A stretch of 45,662 bases of DNA from CAYPNF01 sp964411985 (GTDB taxonomy: Bacteria; Verrucomicrobiota; Verrucomicrobiia; Limisphaerales; J093), in NCBI GenBank assembly GCA_964411985.1, contig CAYPNF010000061.1, positions 1 to 45,662 of the forward strand, written 5' to 3'. The position numbers and the translations under genes were made by a program. Shown here one piece after another: positions 34,475-43,325 of this stretch (positions within the stretch are counted from its first letter, which is position 1; every line of letters begins with the position of its first letter). Below the pieces are notes generated by a model. The model was not told the origin of the DNA. It ran no database searches and worked only from the letters and a program-made list of their open reading frames with translations.

Positions 34475-35043
34475 CCGCCGGCATGCTCCTTTCTCTGAAC
34501 CGCTTCTTGGTAAACCGACACCATCAACTCCCGAAACAGTTGTGATTGCTGGGCACACCGCTCGATCCCTTCGAACTTGGAGTCAACGTGAAGCTGAATC
34601 GGGCTTAGAAGAAAATGCGTGACGGGCGCAAAATCAATCCGTCGAATCAGTTCGGTTAGTTTGGGCGTCAAGAGCCTCGTGGCGATCTCCTCCTCGGAGA
34701 AGAGCTTGTTTCCATAGACAGGTACGCCCAAGGATTCAGAAATCGCGGGGCAGTGTTCTGTGAAGCCCACCTGCGTCACCAGGTTAACGGCGAAGTCGGC
34801 GACCTCCGCCTTCTTCTTCCGGCACTCAGCGGTAAAGGCATAGGTCGACTCTGAAGGGCTGACAAAGCAATGGAACTCGTCTGTGTGAAGCGGGATTCGC
34901 ATCGGAGCGTGATTTTGCCCGAGGATGATCCGCTTGTTGCGAGCGGGTTTGGCACCCAGAAGCATCGTCAACTCGGTGGCGCGTTTGTGGAGAGATCCCT
35001 CGCTTGTGTTTGCTCTGGCTAAGACTTTCAATACGTCGCTCAT
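34471..35043 (-). CDS. Hypothetical protein (190 residues)
   Basis: A soluble mixed alpha/beta-looking protein with no recognised motif. The start is ATG 35043; the tail is charged (QRKEHAGG). Its composition is like that of the surrounding real genes and it has the same direction as the following small genes, so it is likely expressed. It may belong to the cassette-like group from here to 38232. Confidence 0.6.
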   Translation of the reverse strand: MSDVLKVLARANTSEGSLHKRATELTMLLGAKPARNKRIILGQNHAPMRIPLHTDEFHCFVSPSESTYAFTAECRKKKAEVADFAVNLVTQVGFTEHCPAISESLGVPVYGNKLFSEEEIATRLLTPKLTELIRRIDFAPVTHFLLSPIQLHVDSKFEGIERCAQQSQLFRELMVSVYQEAVQRKEHAGG

Positions 35044-35312
35044 CTAGAAGGCCGGAATCTTGGGGCTACGGAAGTGGTTAGCAACAGGAAAAGTCCAGGG
35101 AGACGTTATGTTTACCTCCCCGCGAATCGACGGGCTCCGCGGCAAGACACACTTCCTTGTTGGGCGGTGCTACTGTAGCCAGCACCGCGAGGCACTCGCC
35201 CGAGAAGCAACGCAAGTGGATGTGGGTCACCAGCCAACCTCCGTGTCCGAGGCTTCGCATCCAGCCTGCACCACCGGCAACGCGGAAAGATCGCCCATCT
35301 GCTACTTTCCCT
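35044..35312. other. Gap between two cassette-like genes
   Basis: No gene is supported. It contains GCCCAACAAGG followed by GTGTGTCTTGCC on the minus strand; the 12-mer GTGTGTCTTGCC also occurs just before the start of the DUF2809-like gene near 36061. Confidence 0.4.
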
Positions 35313-35498
35313 TCAGCCAGCTTGCCGCCCCATCATCCATTTGTAGCCGACATAAAGGAATGCAGTCGCGGTGATCATGCCAGGGAGCGGATTTCGACCC
35401 TGTGCTTCTGGTAACCGCTCGATGAGCACGTTATAAGCAATCCACCCTGTCAGACCAAGTCCGAGCAGGAACACAATCACTCCGAACACACGTCTCAT
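35313..35498 (-). CDS. Small membrane protein (61 residues)
   Basis: Two hydrophobic segments are seen: residues 4-24 (VFGVIVFLLGLGLTGWIAYNV) shortened here to its core LLGLGLTGW, and about 38-54 (PGMITATAFLYVGYKW). No family is assigned. The gene is short but in the same direction as its neighbours. Confidence 0.5.
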   Translation of the reverse strand: MRRVFGVIVFLLGLGLTGWIAYNVLIERLPEAQGRNPLPGMITATAFLYVGYKWMMGRQAG

Positions 35499-35556
35499 AG
35501 CTGTTGGTTTATGAGGCTATCTGTCGTACCGGCTGGCTCCGCAGTCATACACCCGT

Positions 35557-36054
35557 TCACAGTTGGACCTTTGGGTTGACTCCACGGCTCGCGTTGAGAT
35601 GACCACGTTCTGCGAATGCCCCAAATGCGATACCAACAACGTAGGCAAGCAGGTCGGGGCTATTGAACGTGCTGCCTAGGATCGATCTGCCAACTCGGGT
35701 TGAACGGACCAAGTCGATCCAGGGAGCGTGGTAGAGCTGCAGGAACTCGATAGACCACGCAAAGCAGACGGCGATGAGAACAATCCGCAATGTGGAGCTA
35801 CGGGAAAAAGCGAAGCCGAACCCCAAAAACACGAGTAGCGCCCAGAGCGAATCTCCCCCGTATTTCGCGAGAACACTCGAAAGCGGAAGGATGCCCGATC
35901 GCCAGAACAGGCCCATCCCGATGACCAGGACGGCCCCCAATGCATAGAACGGCCAACTCCGTCGAAAAGGTTTTTCAGTTTCAGCCACGGTGGTGAGACG
36001 GCGAGCAACGCCTAGACAAAGCGCAGCTACCCCGGTCCATAAGGAAGCCCGCAT
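35557..36054 (-). CDS. DUF2809-like membrane protein
   Basis: 165 residues from ATG 36054; a GTG at 36072 is also possible. Four to five membrane segments are seen, with the family pattern: GGDSLWALLVFLGF, then SIEFLQLYHAPWIDLVR, then STFNSPDLLAYVVGIAFG. DUF2809 proteins are small inner-membrane proteins of unknown function. The gene sits just after a stop-overlapping inverted repeat of the DMP19 gene. It has no functional link to its neighbours, which fits a cassette-type array. Confidence 0.7.
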   Translation of the reverse strand: MRASLWTGVAALCLGVARRLTTVAETEKPFRRSWPFYALGAVLVIGMGLFWRSGILPLSSVLAKYGGDSLWALLVFLGFGFAFSRSSTLRIVLIAVCFAWSIEFLQLYHAPWIDLVRSTRVGRSILGSTFNSPDLLAYVVGIAFGAFAERGHLNASRGVNPKVQL

Positions 36055-36079
36055 TGGCAAGACACACCCCACCGGTGTT

Positions 36080-36099
36080 GGCTAACAAGGATGTTAGCC
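36080..36099. terminator. Inverted repeat overlapping the stop of the DMP19-like gene
   Basis: GGCTAACA and TGTTAGCC are perfect 8-bp arms around a 4-nt loop, and one arm contains the stop codon. It may be a weak terminator. Its GCTAAC/GTTAGC cores also recall the simple sites of integron attC recombination sites, but the element is too short to be one alone. Confidence 0.35.
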
Positions 36100-36591
36100 G
36101 CCATTCTGTTTCGCATACTGATTCATTCGGTCGTAGATGAGATCCAGATCTGGACCACCCGCTGCGCAGAGTTTATCCTCCATCGCACCAAACAGTCCCG
36201 ACTTGAATAACGCGCGCACCCGGTCCTCGGGCTTTGGCCCGACCTTTTCACGTAGCAGTCTGTCACGCTCCTTCGCGTCACGGGGAAACTGCGAACCAAA
36301 TACGGCAAGCGCTTGATCAACAGCATCTGCCGCCGTCTCTAGACCCATATGCCTGAAGCCATCTCGTGCATCTGGGGCAATATCTCCCGTGTCGTTTAGA
36401 AAGAACTGTAGGAGCCCGCCATTATCGAACTCCTCTAGAAGCCAGTGTACCGCTATCAAATCACGAATCCTCTGCGGATACTCGCGGAATGCTGACACGT
36501 ATTTCCTGGGTGCAACAATGCCAGAGAGAGCGTCCCAAGCCGGCTCAATGCACTTCCAGTAAAACTGTTCCTCAGTCACGTGCAGACTCAT
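36094..36591 (-). CDS. DMP19-like (DUF4375) protein
   Basis: 165 residues from ATG 36591. The family pattern is clear: FYWKCIEPAWDALSG, then EFDNGGLLQFFLNDTGDI, HMGLETAADAVDQALAVFG and a charged end. DMP19-type proteins are acidic and can mimic DNA to inhibit DNA-binding proteins. A longer protein with the same signature lies at 37081-38232. The stop codon sits in an inverted repeat. The repeated family within a small-gene array suggests immunity or modulator genes. Confidence 0.75.
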   Translation of the reverse strand: MSLHVTEEQFYWKCIEPAWDALSGIVAPRKYVSAFREYPQRIRDLIAVHWLLEEFDNGGLLQFFLNDTGDIAPDARDGFRHMGLETAADAVDQALAVFGSQFPRDAKERDRLLREKVGPKPEDRVRALFKSGLFGAMEDKLCAAGGPDLDLIYDRMNQYAKQNGG

Positions 36592-36603
36592 TGGCGTAAA
36601 GCA

Positions 36604-36678
36604 GGCGAACGCTCCGGACGAGCGACTGCGCACCGTTGGTTCATGGTTTGAGATTCAGGGTTCATCGCAGAGTTCGCC
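36604..36678. other. Possible attC-like site (75 bp) between cassette-like genes
   Basis: GGCGAAC (36604-36610) and GTTCGCC (36672-36678) are inverted outer boxes; the next bases pair in part. This is the size and rough form of an integron attC site, and it lies between two same-direction genes. The boxes do not match the usual RYYYAAC/GTTRRRY perfectly and no integrase is in the window. Confidence 0.25.
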
Positions 36679-36690
36679 GGGTTGGCCAGA

Positions 36691-37056
36691 TCACCAGAAT
36701 TTCCACCAGGGTTTCCGTCTTTGTGCCGCTTTGAGGTCGATTCTCAACCGCTCGTTGGCAATAGCCACGGCCTTTGCAGCGAACTTGCGCTCTTCCGTCC
36801 AGTCGCCAGCTTCCCCATAAAGGGTCTGGTGGCCGTTCTCGTCAAAGACTCCGGGGACCGTCCTGGGGCCACCAGCAAGGAATTCGGCCGATACAATCAA
36901 CACAGGCTCGGGGGAGGTCATTGCGGAAACGACGAGCAAATATGCGTAACGAACCGCACCAGCTGTCCGAATATCGCCAAGCAGTATCCCCGAGTAACCG
37001 GGGGCATGGAACCCCATCTGTGTTTTTGCTGAGAAAACTAGCGGCATGTATTCCAT
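36691..37056 (-). CDS. Hypothetical protein (121 residues)
   Basis: A soluble protein with a beta-rich start (GFHAPGYSGILLG) and a helical end (ERLRIDLKAAQRRKPWW). No family is recognised. It starts 24 nt after the stop of the DMP19-like gene at 37081, so the two are probably cotranscribed. Confidence 0.6.
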   Translation of the reverse strand: MEYMPLVFSAKTQMGFHAPGYSGILLGDIRTAGAVRYAYLLVVSAMTSPEPVLIVSAEFLAGGPRTVPGVFDENGHQTLYGEAGDWTEERKFAAKAVAIANERLRIDLKAAQRRKPWWKFW

Positions 37057-37080
37057 GGATAGGTTGGGATTGGGCCTACT

Positions 37081-38232
37081 TCAAACAAGGAACTCCCCCG
37101 GGTGAGCCCGAACATAAGCTTCGATATGATCATCTAGGCTCGGTTTACCGGATGTCACCAAGGTTTCGAACCGATCGTTGGCCAATTCCAGGGACTCATA
37201 GATGTCTTCGCTGCGCTCCTCTCGAATATCATAGGCATGGCGAAACGATCTGCGTGCGGCAGCGATGGCTGTTGCGTCGGCCGCTCCCTCCGCGCGAGCG
37301 ACGAGTCGACTCTGCTCCTCCACGAGACGGTTCAGATCTGGCAGGTTCCCGGCAATCTTCACGGCTGCGTCGAACGCCTCGCCGTGCGCCTTTGGGCTCA
37401 CGAGTGTCAATGCCATTTTGGTCTCGGGCACCAGAACATCTGCCCCTGCTTGGCAGCCAAAGAACCCATGGAGCCCGGTCATTTTCAGGTTGTTCTTGAG
37501 CAGGAGCAGCGCCGCCACTGCGCGTTGGCCTTTGGAGAGCGAAGGGAGAAAGGCGTGGAAGTCCTTTACGCCGCCATTCAAGGCCTGACAGTAAAGCTCC
37601 CACAGGTTCTTTACCAACGCCCACTGCAGCTTTTCACCTGATAGCTTGTCCGCTTTCCCCCTGCCTACGCGATACTCCTTCCTGGAAGCAAGCGGCTGAG
37701 GTTGTTCCTCTTTTTGTCCCTGAGGCAGTACAAACTCCTCCCTATGGTTTTCCAGATAGGCCCGCCGGAAGCTGGCCAACTGCGTGTCTTTGCGTCGTTC
37801 GAGTGCGAAGAATGGCTCGTCGAAAAGCGTCCCCATTTCCTTGCCACTGATCTCGCGCAGAACTTTCTGGCGACGACGACGACTTCTTAGGATCGCCGGA
37901 TCCCGGAACAGTTCGATTGTCTTCTGAAACAACCGCAGGTGTCTATGGGCACCGAGGAGCTTCAGACCCGCCAGTCCTTCTTCAGCCAGATCTCCGGTGC
38001 TGTTCCAGAAGAACTGGTGGATCCCGCCGTCATTCACTTCCGCTTCAAGCCCGTTCAACGCCATGAACGCACGTTGCCCAGGGGTTAGCCGCTTCAGTAA
38101 GGTGCGTCGCTGCGTGGCCGAGCAATCCGCATAAGTATCCCAAGCCCTTTCAATCGCCGCCCAGGGGCGATCCTGCTCTTTGACCGTCATGAGACGTCGC
38201 TCTGAAACCCGGTATTCTTTCAGCAGCTTCAT
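37081..38232 (-). CDS. Two-domain DMP19-like (DUF4375) protein
   Basis: 383 residues. The N-terminal domain (about 20-150) has AAIERAWDTYADC, NDGGIHQFFWNSTGDLAE and FQKTIELF. The second half (about 195-330) follows the same plan in weaker form: WALVKNLWELYCQAL, LKMTGLHGFFGCQ and FDAAVKIAGN. The last 50 residues are helical. It looks like a fusion or duplication of the domain in the 36094 gene. Regulation of DNA-binding proteins by DNA mimicry is the best family-based guess. It is the first gene of the small minus-strand group. Confidence 0.7.
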   Translation of the reverse strand: MKLLKEYRVSERRLMTVKEQDRPWAAIERAWDTYADCSATQRRTLLKRLTPGQRAFMALNGLEAEVNDGGIHQFFWNSTGDLAEEGLAGLKLLGAHRHLRLFQKTIELFRDPAILRSRRRRQKVLREISGKEMGTLFDEPFFALERRKDTQLASFRRAYLENHREEFVLPQGQKEEQPQPLASRKEYRVGRGKADKLSGEKLQWALVKNLWELYCQALNGGVKDFHAFLPSLSKGQRAVAALLLLKNNLKMTGLHGFFGCQAGADVLVPETKMALTLVSPKAHGEAFDAAVKIAGNLPDLNRLVEEQSRLVARAEGAADATAIAAARRSFRHAYDIREERSEDIYESLELANDRFETLVTSGKPSLDDHIEAYVRAHPGEFLV

Positions 38233-38456
38233 GAGTCCGCCGTGGTGAGGATTGGTTGCTCAGAGATTGACAGAACCGACGGGTGATTCGCAGATCGATA
38301 CATCCGCATGTCTAGCATAAGCCACTCATTGAGAGGAGATTATACGGTGTCGACTAGCAACCTCAAGCCCAAAGGAGCGGCACCACCGGACCGGCAGCAT
38401 TGGTGGTAGCCGCGACCGTTCTACCAACTCAGCAAGCTACCGTCCTCCGCGCCTGC
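38233..38456. other. Gap between the beta-helix gene and the DMP19-like group
   Basis: No gene is supported. A GAGATTATACGG stretch near 38335 weakly recalls the shared leader repeat. A tRNA D-arm-like stretch (CTGAGTTGGTAGAAC on the minus strand, near 38413-38435) does not extend into a full tRNA. Confidence 0.35.
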
Positions 38457-40487
38457 TCACGGCCTCACCAACCTAAAGAACTCGTTGCCGTCCCAGATCG
38501 GAAGCACCACCCGATTCGTCTTCTCGGATCCGAGCATTTCCTCCCAGTCAGGCTGAGTGAGGCTGGTCGCACGTTGGAGCTTTGCCCCTATTGCCATCGC
38601 ATTCCACTGCAGCGTTAGCCCGGCCGGTGTGACCGAGGCTTGAGTGATGATGGGCACCGTCGGGTCGTACTCGTAGGCTCCCATATCCCAGCCGCTCTTG
38701 CCATCGCCGTTGCCGTCACCACCACGGGGGTTGCCGAGGATGTCCGTGGGGTCGGTTATGGTGCCGACAACCATTATGTTTTCCAGTGTGTCTACGCTCC
38801 ACGTCTCGTACGTCCACGTCATTCCTAGCAGATTCGTTCCCGCATCGATGCAGGGCGAGTCGGGACGGAGGCGGAAATCACCAGCAGCGGCGTTCACGAA
38901 CTTCGGGTCGGCGTCGATGTTGCCGATGCCGTTGGTGGGGAGAGGGGAGGTGCAGGAATAGGCGAAGGTCAAGGGAACAGACTCACCAATAGGGTCTTGA
39001 TTGGCGTAGTTTGCCCCTGAGGAAGCCTGATTGTTGTAGACTATGCAGTTGAAGAGGGTACCCCCAAGACAGCCCCCACCTATTGAATAATCCTCAGCAA
39101 GCAGCGGTGAGTTGGAGGTCACCGTGCTGCCGCAGAGGATACAACCATAGGTCCCGCCGCCCCATGTTGCTGAATTACCTGTCAGGACACAATTGTAGAG
39201 GGTGCTGCCAAAAGCCCCGCCACCGAAGTACGCCGAGTTGCCGATCAGGATACAGTTGTAGAGGGTGCTGCTTGATACCCCGCCTCCTTCGCTTCCAGCA
39301 TGCAAAAGTGAGTGCACAATCGCCCTGTTGCTAGAAATCTTACAGTTGTGAAGAGTGCAGTGGGAGGCCCCGCCGCCGTATCGTGCCCGGTTTTCAGCCA
39401 GTGTACAGTTGTAGAGTATGCTGCTGTACGCTCCACCCCCGGAGCCGGAGATCTCCGAGCCCCAATTGCCAGTCAGCGTGCAATTGGTCAGGGTGCCTCC
39501 ATACGCTCCACCGCCACCGAACCGGAACGCACGACCATTCATCAGCGTGAAGCCGCTAATGACAGCGTTGGTGACAGCGAAGACGCACCGGACCGCATAG
39601 CCGCCGTCGTCCTGAAGTACCCCTTCGATCAGCGTGACCTCCGGTCCGTTCACGCTCCGTAAGACCAAGGCGTTGGTAATGAATACCCTGTTTCCCTCCA
39701 CTTCCTCTACTTCGTTTGTCAGGTTCCGCACCCCGGTCCGATACACCCCGTTGGTCACCAGTACCGTATCCCCGGCTTTGGCGACATCTACGGCCTGCTG
39801 GATATTGGTCGCCGCCGTGGCCCAGTTGGTGTAGGGCGGCACGGGGTTGGTGCTCTGGAGCGAGACGTAGAGCGTCGCTGGTGGCCACAGCGCAGTCGGA
39901 CGGTCGGCAAATGTGTCACCCCACCCGGTAGTTCCGGGCAAGTAGTAGACCGTCACAGGGAGTGGCACAGGATAAACCGCCGGACCATTGCGGACCATAA
40001 GAATGAAGATCGAGTCACCAACGCTGCTGGGAGCGTCGCCCTTGAAATAGGCTCCCGTCAGGCTGGTGCAGTAAAAGAACGCCGCATCCCCGATACTGGT
40101 AACCCCGTTGCCTATAGTCACGCTGGTTAGGCTGGTGCAGCGAGTGAACGCATCGTCTCCGATGCTGGTGACGCTGTCGGGAATGGTGACACCGGTCAAG
40201 TTGGTGCAGTAATAGAACGCCGAGTCTCCGATGTAGGTGACGCTGGTGGGGATCGTAATGTTGGTCAGACTGGTGCAGTCGGCGAACGCATCGTTCCCAA
40301 TGCTTGTGACCGGCAGGCCAGTGATGGTTCTGGGAATGGTCACCTCGCCACCGGGTCCGATATATTTCGTGATGGCGATCGCGCCATTGTTGGTCTCGTA
40401 GGTGTAGTCCTCGGCTTGGGCTGCCCCCCAAAGGGTCAGGCAAAGGCTCGTCAGGATTCTGAGGTGTCTAGAGATTGGTGGTTTCAT
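38457..40487 (-). CDS. Secreted TpLRR plus right-handed beta-helix protein
   Basis: 676 residues from ATG 40487 (PPISRHLRILTS start; the longer frame to 40556 lacks a signal peptide). The signal peptide ends AQA-ED. About five TpLRR (BspA-type) repeats follow (VTSIGDDAFTRCTSLTSV). At about 235 the fold changes: NIQQAVDVAKAGDTVLVTNG starts a right-handed beta-helix with repeats like GGGAFGSTLYNCVLTGNSA, ending at DSPCIDAGTN. The C-terminus is a small module ending FFRLVRP. Such helices are typical of polysaccharide-active or adhesive surface proteins; no catalytic site was identified. It is last in a four-gene tandem row. Confidence 0.82.
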   Translation of the reverse strand: MKPPISRHLRILTSLCLTLWGAAQAEDYTYETNNGAIAITKYIGPGGEVTIPRTITGLPVTSIGNDAFADCTSLTNITIPTSVTYIGDSAFYYCTNLTGVTIPDSVTSIGDDAFTRCTSLTSVTIGNGVTSIGDAAFFYCTSLTGAYFKGDAPSSVGDSIFILMVRNGPAVYPVPLPVTVYYLPGTTGWGDTFADRPTALWPPATLYVSLQSTNPVPPYTNWATAATNIQQAVDVAKAGDTVLVTNGVYRTGVRNLTNEVEEVEGNRVFITNALVLRSVNGPEVTLIEGVLQDDGGYAVRCVFAVTNAVISGFTLMNGRAFRFGGGGAYGGTLTNCTLTGNWGSEISGSGGGAYSSILYNCTLAENRARYGGGASHCTLHNCKISSNRAIVHSLLHAGSEGGGVSSSTLYNCILIGNSAYFGGGAFGSTLYNCVLTGNSATWGGGTYGCILCGSTVTSNSPLLAEDYSIGGGCLGGTLFNCIVYNNQASSGANYANQDPIGESVPLTFAYSCTSPLPTNGIGNIDADPKFVNAAAGDFRLRPDSPCIDAGTNLLGMTWTYETWSVDTLENIMVVGTITDPTDILGNPRGGDGNGDGKSGWDMGAYEYDPTVPIITQASVTPAGLTLQWNAMAIGAKLQRATSLTQPDWEEMLGSEKTNRVVLPIWDGNEFFRLVRP

Positions 40488-40510
40488 AACGTCAAATGGG
40501 TCTTGCCGGT

Positions 40511-41611
40511 TTACTGTGACCGAACCCGGTAAAACCGCGCCGGAGTGGTCTCCCACTGGAGGTCGCTAAAATAGTTTGTTCCGCTGGTGAGGATGTTGGT
40601 TGCCACGGGGGACCAAGTGGGGTTGGCTAGGGTCGTGGATGTTTCAACCACGACAGAGTTGTTTGTGGCCCAAGAAGTGGTGAAACCGAAACCGTTGGTT
40701 TGAGTGCTTAGGCTCCCACTCAGTATCACCGGGTTCGGACGCATCCAGAGAGCGGTCGGAAGCTCGCCAAATGTGTCACCCCACCCGGTAGTTCCGGGCA
40801 GGTAATAGACCGTCACGGGGAGTGGAACTGAAATCCACCCCCCCATCTCAAATCCAAAGAACACCAACCCATGGAAGATGCTCGCACCAACGCTGCTTGG
40901 AGCATCGCCCTCGAAATAGGCTCCCTTCAGGTTCAGGCAGTCAAAGAACGCAACGTCTGGGATACTGGTGACGCTGTTGGGGATAGTGACGTTAGTCAGA
41001 CGGTTGCAGCCAGAGAACGCCGAGGCCTCGATGCTGGTGACGCTGTTGGGGATAGTGACGTTAGTCAGACGGTTGCAGCCAGAGAACGCCGAGGCCTCGA
41101 TGCTGGTGACGCTGTTGGGAATCATGTAGCTTCCGGCTTTGCCCCCAGGACATTGGATGAGCGTGGTCTGGCTTTTGTTGAACAAGACCCCATCCAGGCT
41201 GCTATAAACGGAGTTACCCTCCTCGACCATTACCGAGATCAGCTTGGTGCAGCCATCGAACGCATACTCTCCGATGCTCCAGACGCCATTGCCGATCGTG
41301 ACGCTGGTCAGGCTTCTGCATTCACTGAACGCCGCCCCCCCGATGCTGGTAACACTATCGGGGATCGTGACACTGGTCAGGCTGCAGCCATTGAACGCCC
41401 AGTCCCCGATGCTGGTGACCGGCAAGCCGTTGATCGTCTCTGGGATGATCACCGCACCGCGTGGACATGTGTATCCCGTGATGGTGATCGTGCCGTTGTT
41501 GGTTTCGTAGCTGTAATCTAGCGTTTGGGCTGCCGCCCGTGGTGCTGCCACCCAAAGGAAGAGGCTGAGGGCCGTGAGGATGCCGAGGTGTCTAGAGATT
41601 GGTGGGTTCAT
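40511..41611 (-). CDS. Secreted TpLRR (BspA-type) protein
   Basis: 366 residues. The signal peptide (PPISRHLGILTALSLFLW, cleaved after AAAQ) matches that of its neighbour. TpLRR repeats of 23 residues carry the ITIPxSVTSIGxxAFxGC pattern, with two in a row identical at DNA level (see 40975-41112). The C-terminal module has FGFTTSWATNNSVVVETSTTL shortened core SVVVETSTTLANPTW and ends ARFYRVRSQ. It starts 24 nt after the preceding gene and ends 23 nt before the next, so an operon is likely. The family is linked to adhesion and protein binding. Confidence 0.82.
   Translation of the reverse strand: MNPPISRHLGILTALSLFLWVAAPRAAAQTLDYSYETNNGTITITGYTCPRGAVIIPETINGLPVTSIGDWAFNGCSLTSVTIPDSVTSIGGAAFSECRSLTSVTIGNGVWSIGEYAFDGCTKLISVMVEEGNSVYSSLDGVLFNKSQTTLIQCPGGKAGSYMIPNSVTSIEASAFSGCNRLTNVTIPNSVTSIEASAFSGCNRLTNVTIPNSVTSIPDVAFFDCLNLKGAYFEGDAPSSVGASIFHGLVFFGFEMGGWISVPLPVTVYYLPGTTGWGDTFGELPTALWMRPNPVILSGSLSTQTNGFGFTTSWATNNSVVVETSTTLANPTWSPVATNILTSGTNYFSDLQWETTPARFYRVRSQ
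40975..41112. repeat. Perfect 69-bp tandem duplication in a TpLRR gene
   Basis: Units 40975-41043 and 41044-41112 are identical and encode one TpLRR repeat each (SGCNRLTNVTIPNSVTSIE). Identity at all codon positions shows a very recent duplication or ongoing slippage; the repeat is in frame. Confidence 0.85.
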
Positions 41612-41635
41612 AACGCCGAATGAGGTTGGGCCTGT

Positions 41636-43240
41636 TTACGGTGAGCGGATTCGGTAAAATCGTGCCGGAGTGGTCTTGAACTGAGGATCGCTGAAGTAGT
41701 TTGTTCCACCGCTGAGGCTGTTCGTGACCACCGGAATCCAAGTGCTGTCAGTAAGTGTCGTGCTGGCTTCCACCACGACGGAGTTGTTCGTTGCCCACGA
41801 GATCGTGAACCCGAACTGATTGGTTTTGATGCCTGTGCTGCCGTTAAGAATCACAGGAATCGGCAGCACCCAGAGTGCTGTGGGACGACCATTGAAGGTT
41901 GTGCCCCAGCCCGTGGTTCCGGGTAGGTAATAGACGGTCGGGTTGCTGTTTTCGAAAAGAATCCCACCATCATCGCCGGGAACGTTGCCTTGGAAATAGA
42001 CACCGGTCAGGCTGTAGCAGTCAGAGAACGCACCGAACTCGATATAGCTGACGCTATTCGGGATGGTGACATTGGTCAGACTGGTGCAGTTATAGAACGC
42101 CAGTCTCCCGATGTTGGTGACGCTATTGGGAATGGTGATACTGGGCAGGCTTGTGCACCAAACGAACGCCGAAGACCCGATTCGGGTGACGCTGTTGGGA
42201 ATCGTGATGCTGGTCAGGCCGCTGCAGTATTGGAATGCCAAGTTCCCGATGTTGGTGACGCTGTTGGGAATCGTGATGCTAGTCAGACTTCTGCAGCCAC
42301 AGAACGTCCCGTCCCCGATGTAGGCCACGCTGTTGGGAATCGTGACGTTAGTCAGGCTGGAGCACCCCGAGAACGCCCCATCGATGGACATATGCCACCG
42401 AGCCCGTCCATCCTCAATACTGGTGACGCTGTTGGGAATCGTGATGCTGGTCAGGCTGCCGCAGCCGGAGAACGTACCGTATCTGATGATGGTGACACTG
42501 TAGGGAATCGTGATGCTGGTCAGACTCCAGCAGTCAGAGAACGCCCCTGCCCCGATGTAGGCCACGCTGTTGGGAATCGTGACGTTAGTCAGGCTGGTGC
42601 ACCCCGAGAACGCCCCATTCCCGATGCTGGTGACTGGCCGGTCATTGATGATGCTGGGAATGATCACCCCATTAGTGGAGCCATTGTAACCGGTGATCAT
42701 AATCGACTCATTTACTTTGATCGCTCGAACGCCACTAGTCCCAAGGAATTGGCCGAGACCTTGTAGCAGGTCGGGTCCGACGTTCAGAAGGCTATTGGGG
42801 ATAGTAACGTTGGTCAGGCTGGTGCAGCCAGAGAAAGTCCACCACCCGATGCTAGTGACGCTGTTGGGGATGGTGATGCTGGTCAGACTGCTGCAGTCAT
42901 AGAACGCCCCCATCTCGATGTTGGTGACGCTGTTAGGAATCGTGATGCTGGTCAGGTTGGTGCAGCCAGAGAACGTGGAGTCCCCGATACTGGTGACGCT
43001 GTCGGGGATGGTGACGCTGGTGAGGCTGCTACCATGGAAGGCACCAGGCCAACCTCCCCCGATGCTGGTGACCGGTAATCCGTTGATCATGTCCGGGATG
43101 GTCACCACACCGCCGGGTCCGGTGTATTTCGTGATGGTGATCGTTCCGTTGTTGGTCTCGTAGTTATAGTCCTCGGCTTGAGCTACCGCCCAAAGGGTCA
43201 GGCAAAGGCTCGTCAGGATTCTGAGAAGTTTCGTGATCAT
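41636..43240 (-). CDS. Secreted TpLRR (BspA-type) protein
   Basis: About 534 residues from ATG 43240; a GTG at 43255 in frame is also possible. The signal peptide (ITKLLRILTSLCLTLW, cleaved after AQA) is followed by about 16 TpLRR repeats, including a break at about 185 with FLGTSGVRAIKVNESI. The C-terminal module ends ARFYRIRSP. The shared leader repeat (copy C) lies right at the start and may be the promoter of this and the two following genes. Long open frames on the opposite strand are side effects of the repeats. Confidence 0.82.
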   Translation of the reverse strand: MITKLLRILTSLCLTLWAVAQAEDYNYETNNGTITITKYTGPGGVVTIPDMINGLPVTSIGGGWPGAFHGSSLTSVTIPDSVTSIGDSTFSGCTNLTSITIPNSVTNIEMGAFYDCSSLTSITIPNSVTSIGWWTFSGCTSLTNVTIPNSLLNVGPDLLQGLGQFLGTSGVRAIKVNESIMITGYNGSTNGVIIPSIINDRPVTSIGNGAFSGCTSLTNVTIPNSVAYIGAGAFSDCWSLTSITIPYSVTIIRYGTFSGCGSLTSITIPNSVTSIEDGRARWHMSIDGAFSGCSSLTNVTIPNSVAYIGDGTFCGCRSLTSITIPNSVTNIGNLAFQYCSGLTSITIPNSVTRIGSSAFVWCTSLPSITIPNSVTNIGRLAFYNCTSLTNVTIPNSVSYIEFGAFSDCYSLTGVYFQGNVPGDDGGILFENSNPTVYYLPGTTGWGTTFNGRPTALWVLPIPVILNGSTGIKTNQFGFTISWATNNSVVVEASTTLTDSTWIPVVTNSLSGGTNYFSDPQFKTTPARFYRIRSP

Positions 43241-43246
43241 AATTGG

Positions 43247-43288
43247 TGCTTTCACAAGAGATATACGGTTTCCGCTTCGGGTTGTTAC
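43247..43288 (-). repeat. Shared leader repeat, copy C (at an intact gene)
   Basis: This 42-bp copy matches 695-736 at about 37 of 42 positions and 487-528 with one gap. It immediately precedes an intact secreted-protein gene, so it is the functional reference for the others. On the minus strand it contains a CGGAAACCG-like near-palindrome and a CGTATATC stretch that could be a -10 region. Confidence 0.6.
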
Positions 43289-43325
43289 ATGCCTGCTGTG
43301 GCCAATAGTCCCTCTTTTAACTGAT

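Noticed and set aside
35060..35374. 104-residue plus-strand frame in the cassette region
   Set aside because: It is opposite to the local gene direction, has no recognisable features and overlaps the small membrane protein gene.
38405..38450. tRNA-like D-arm (CTGAGTTGGTAGAAC, minus strand)
   Set aside because: No matching acceptor stem, anticodon stem or T-loop can be built around it.
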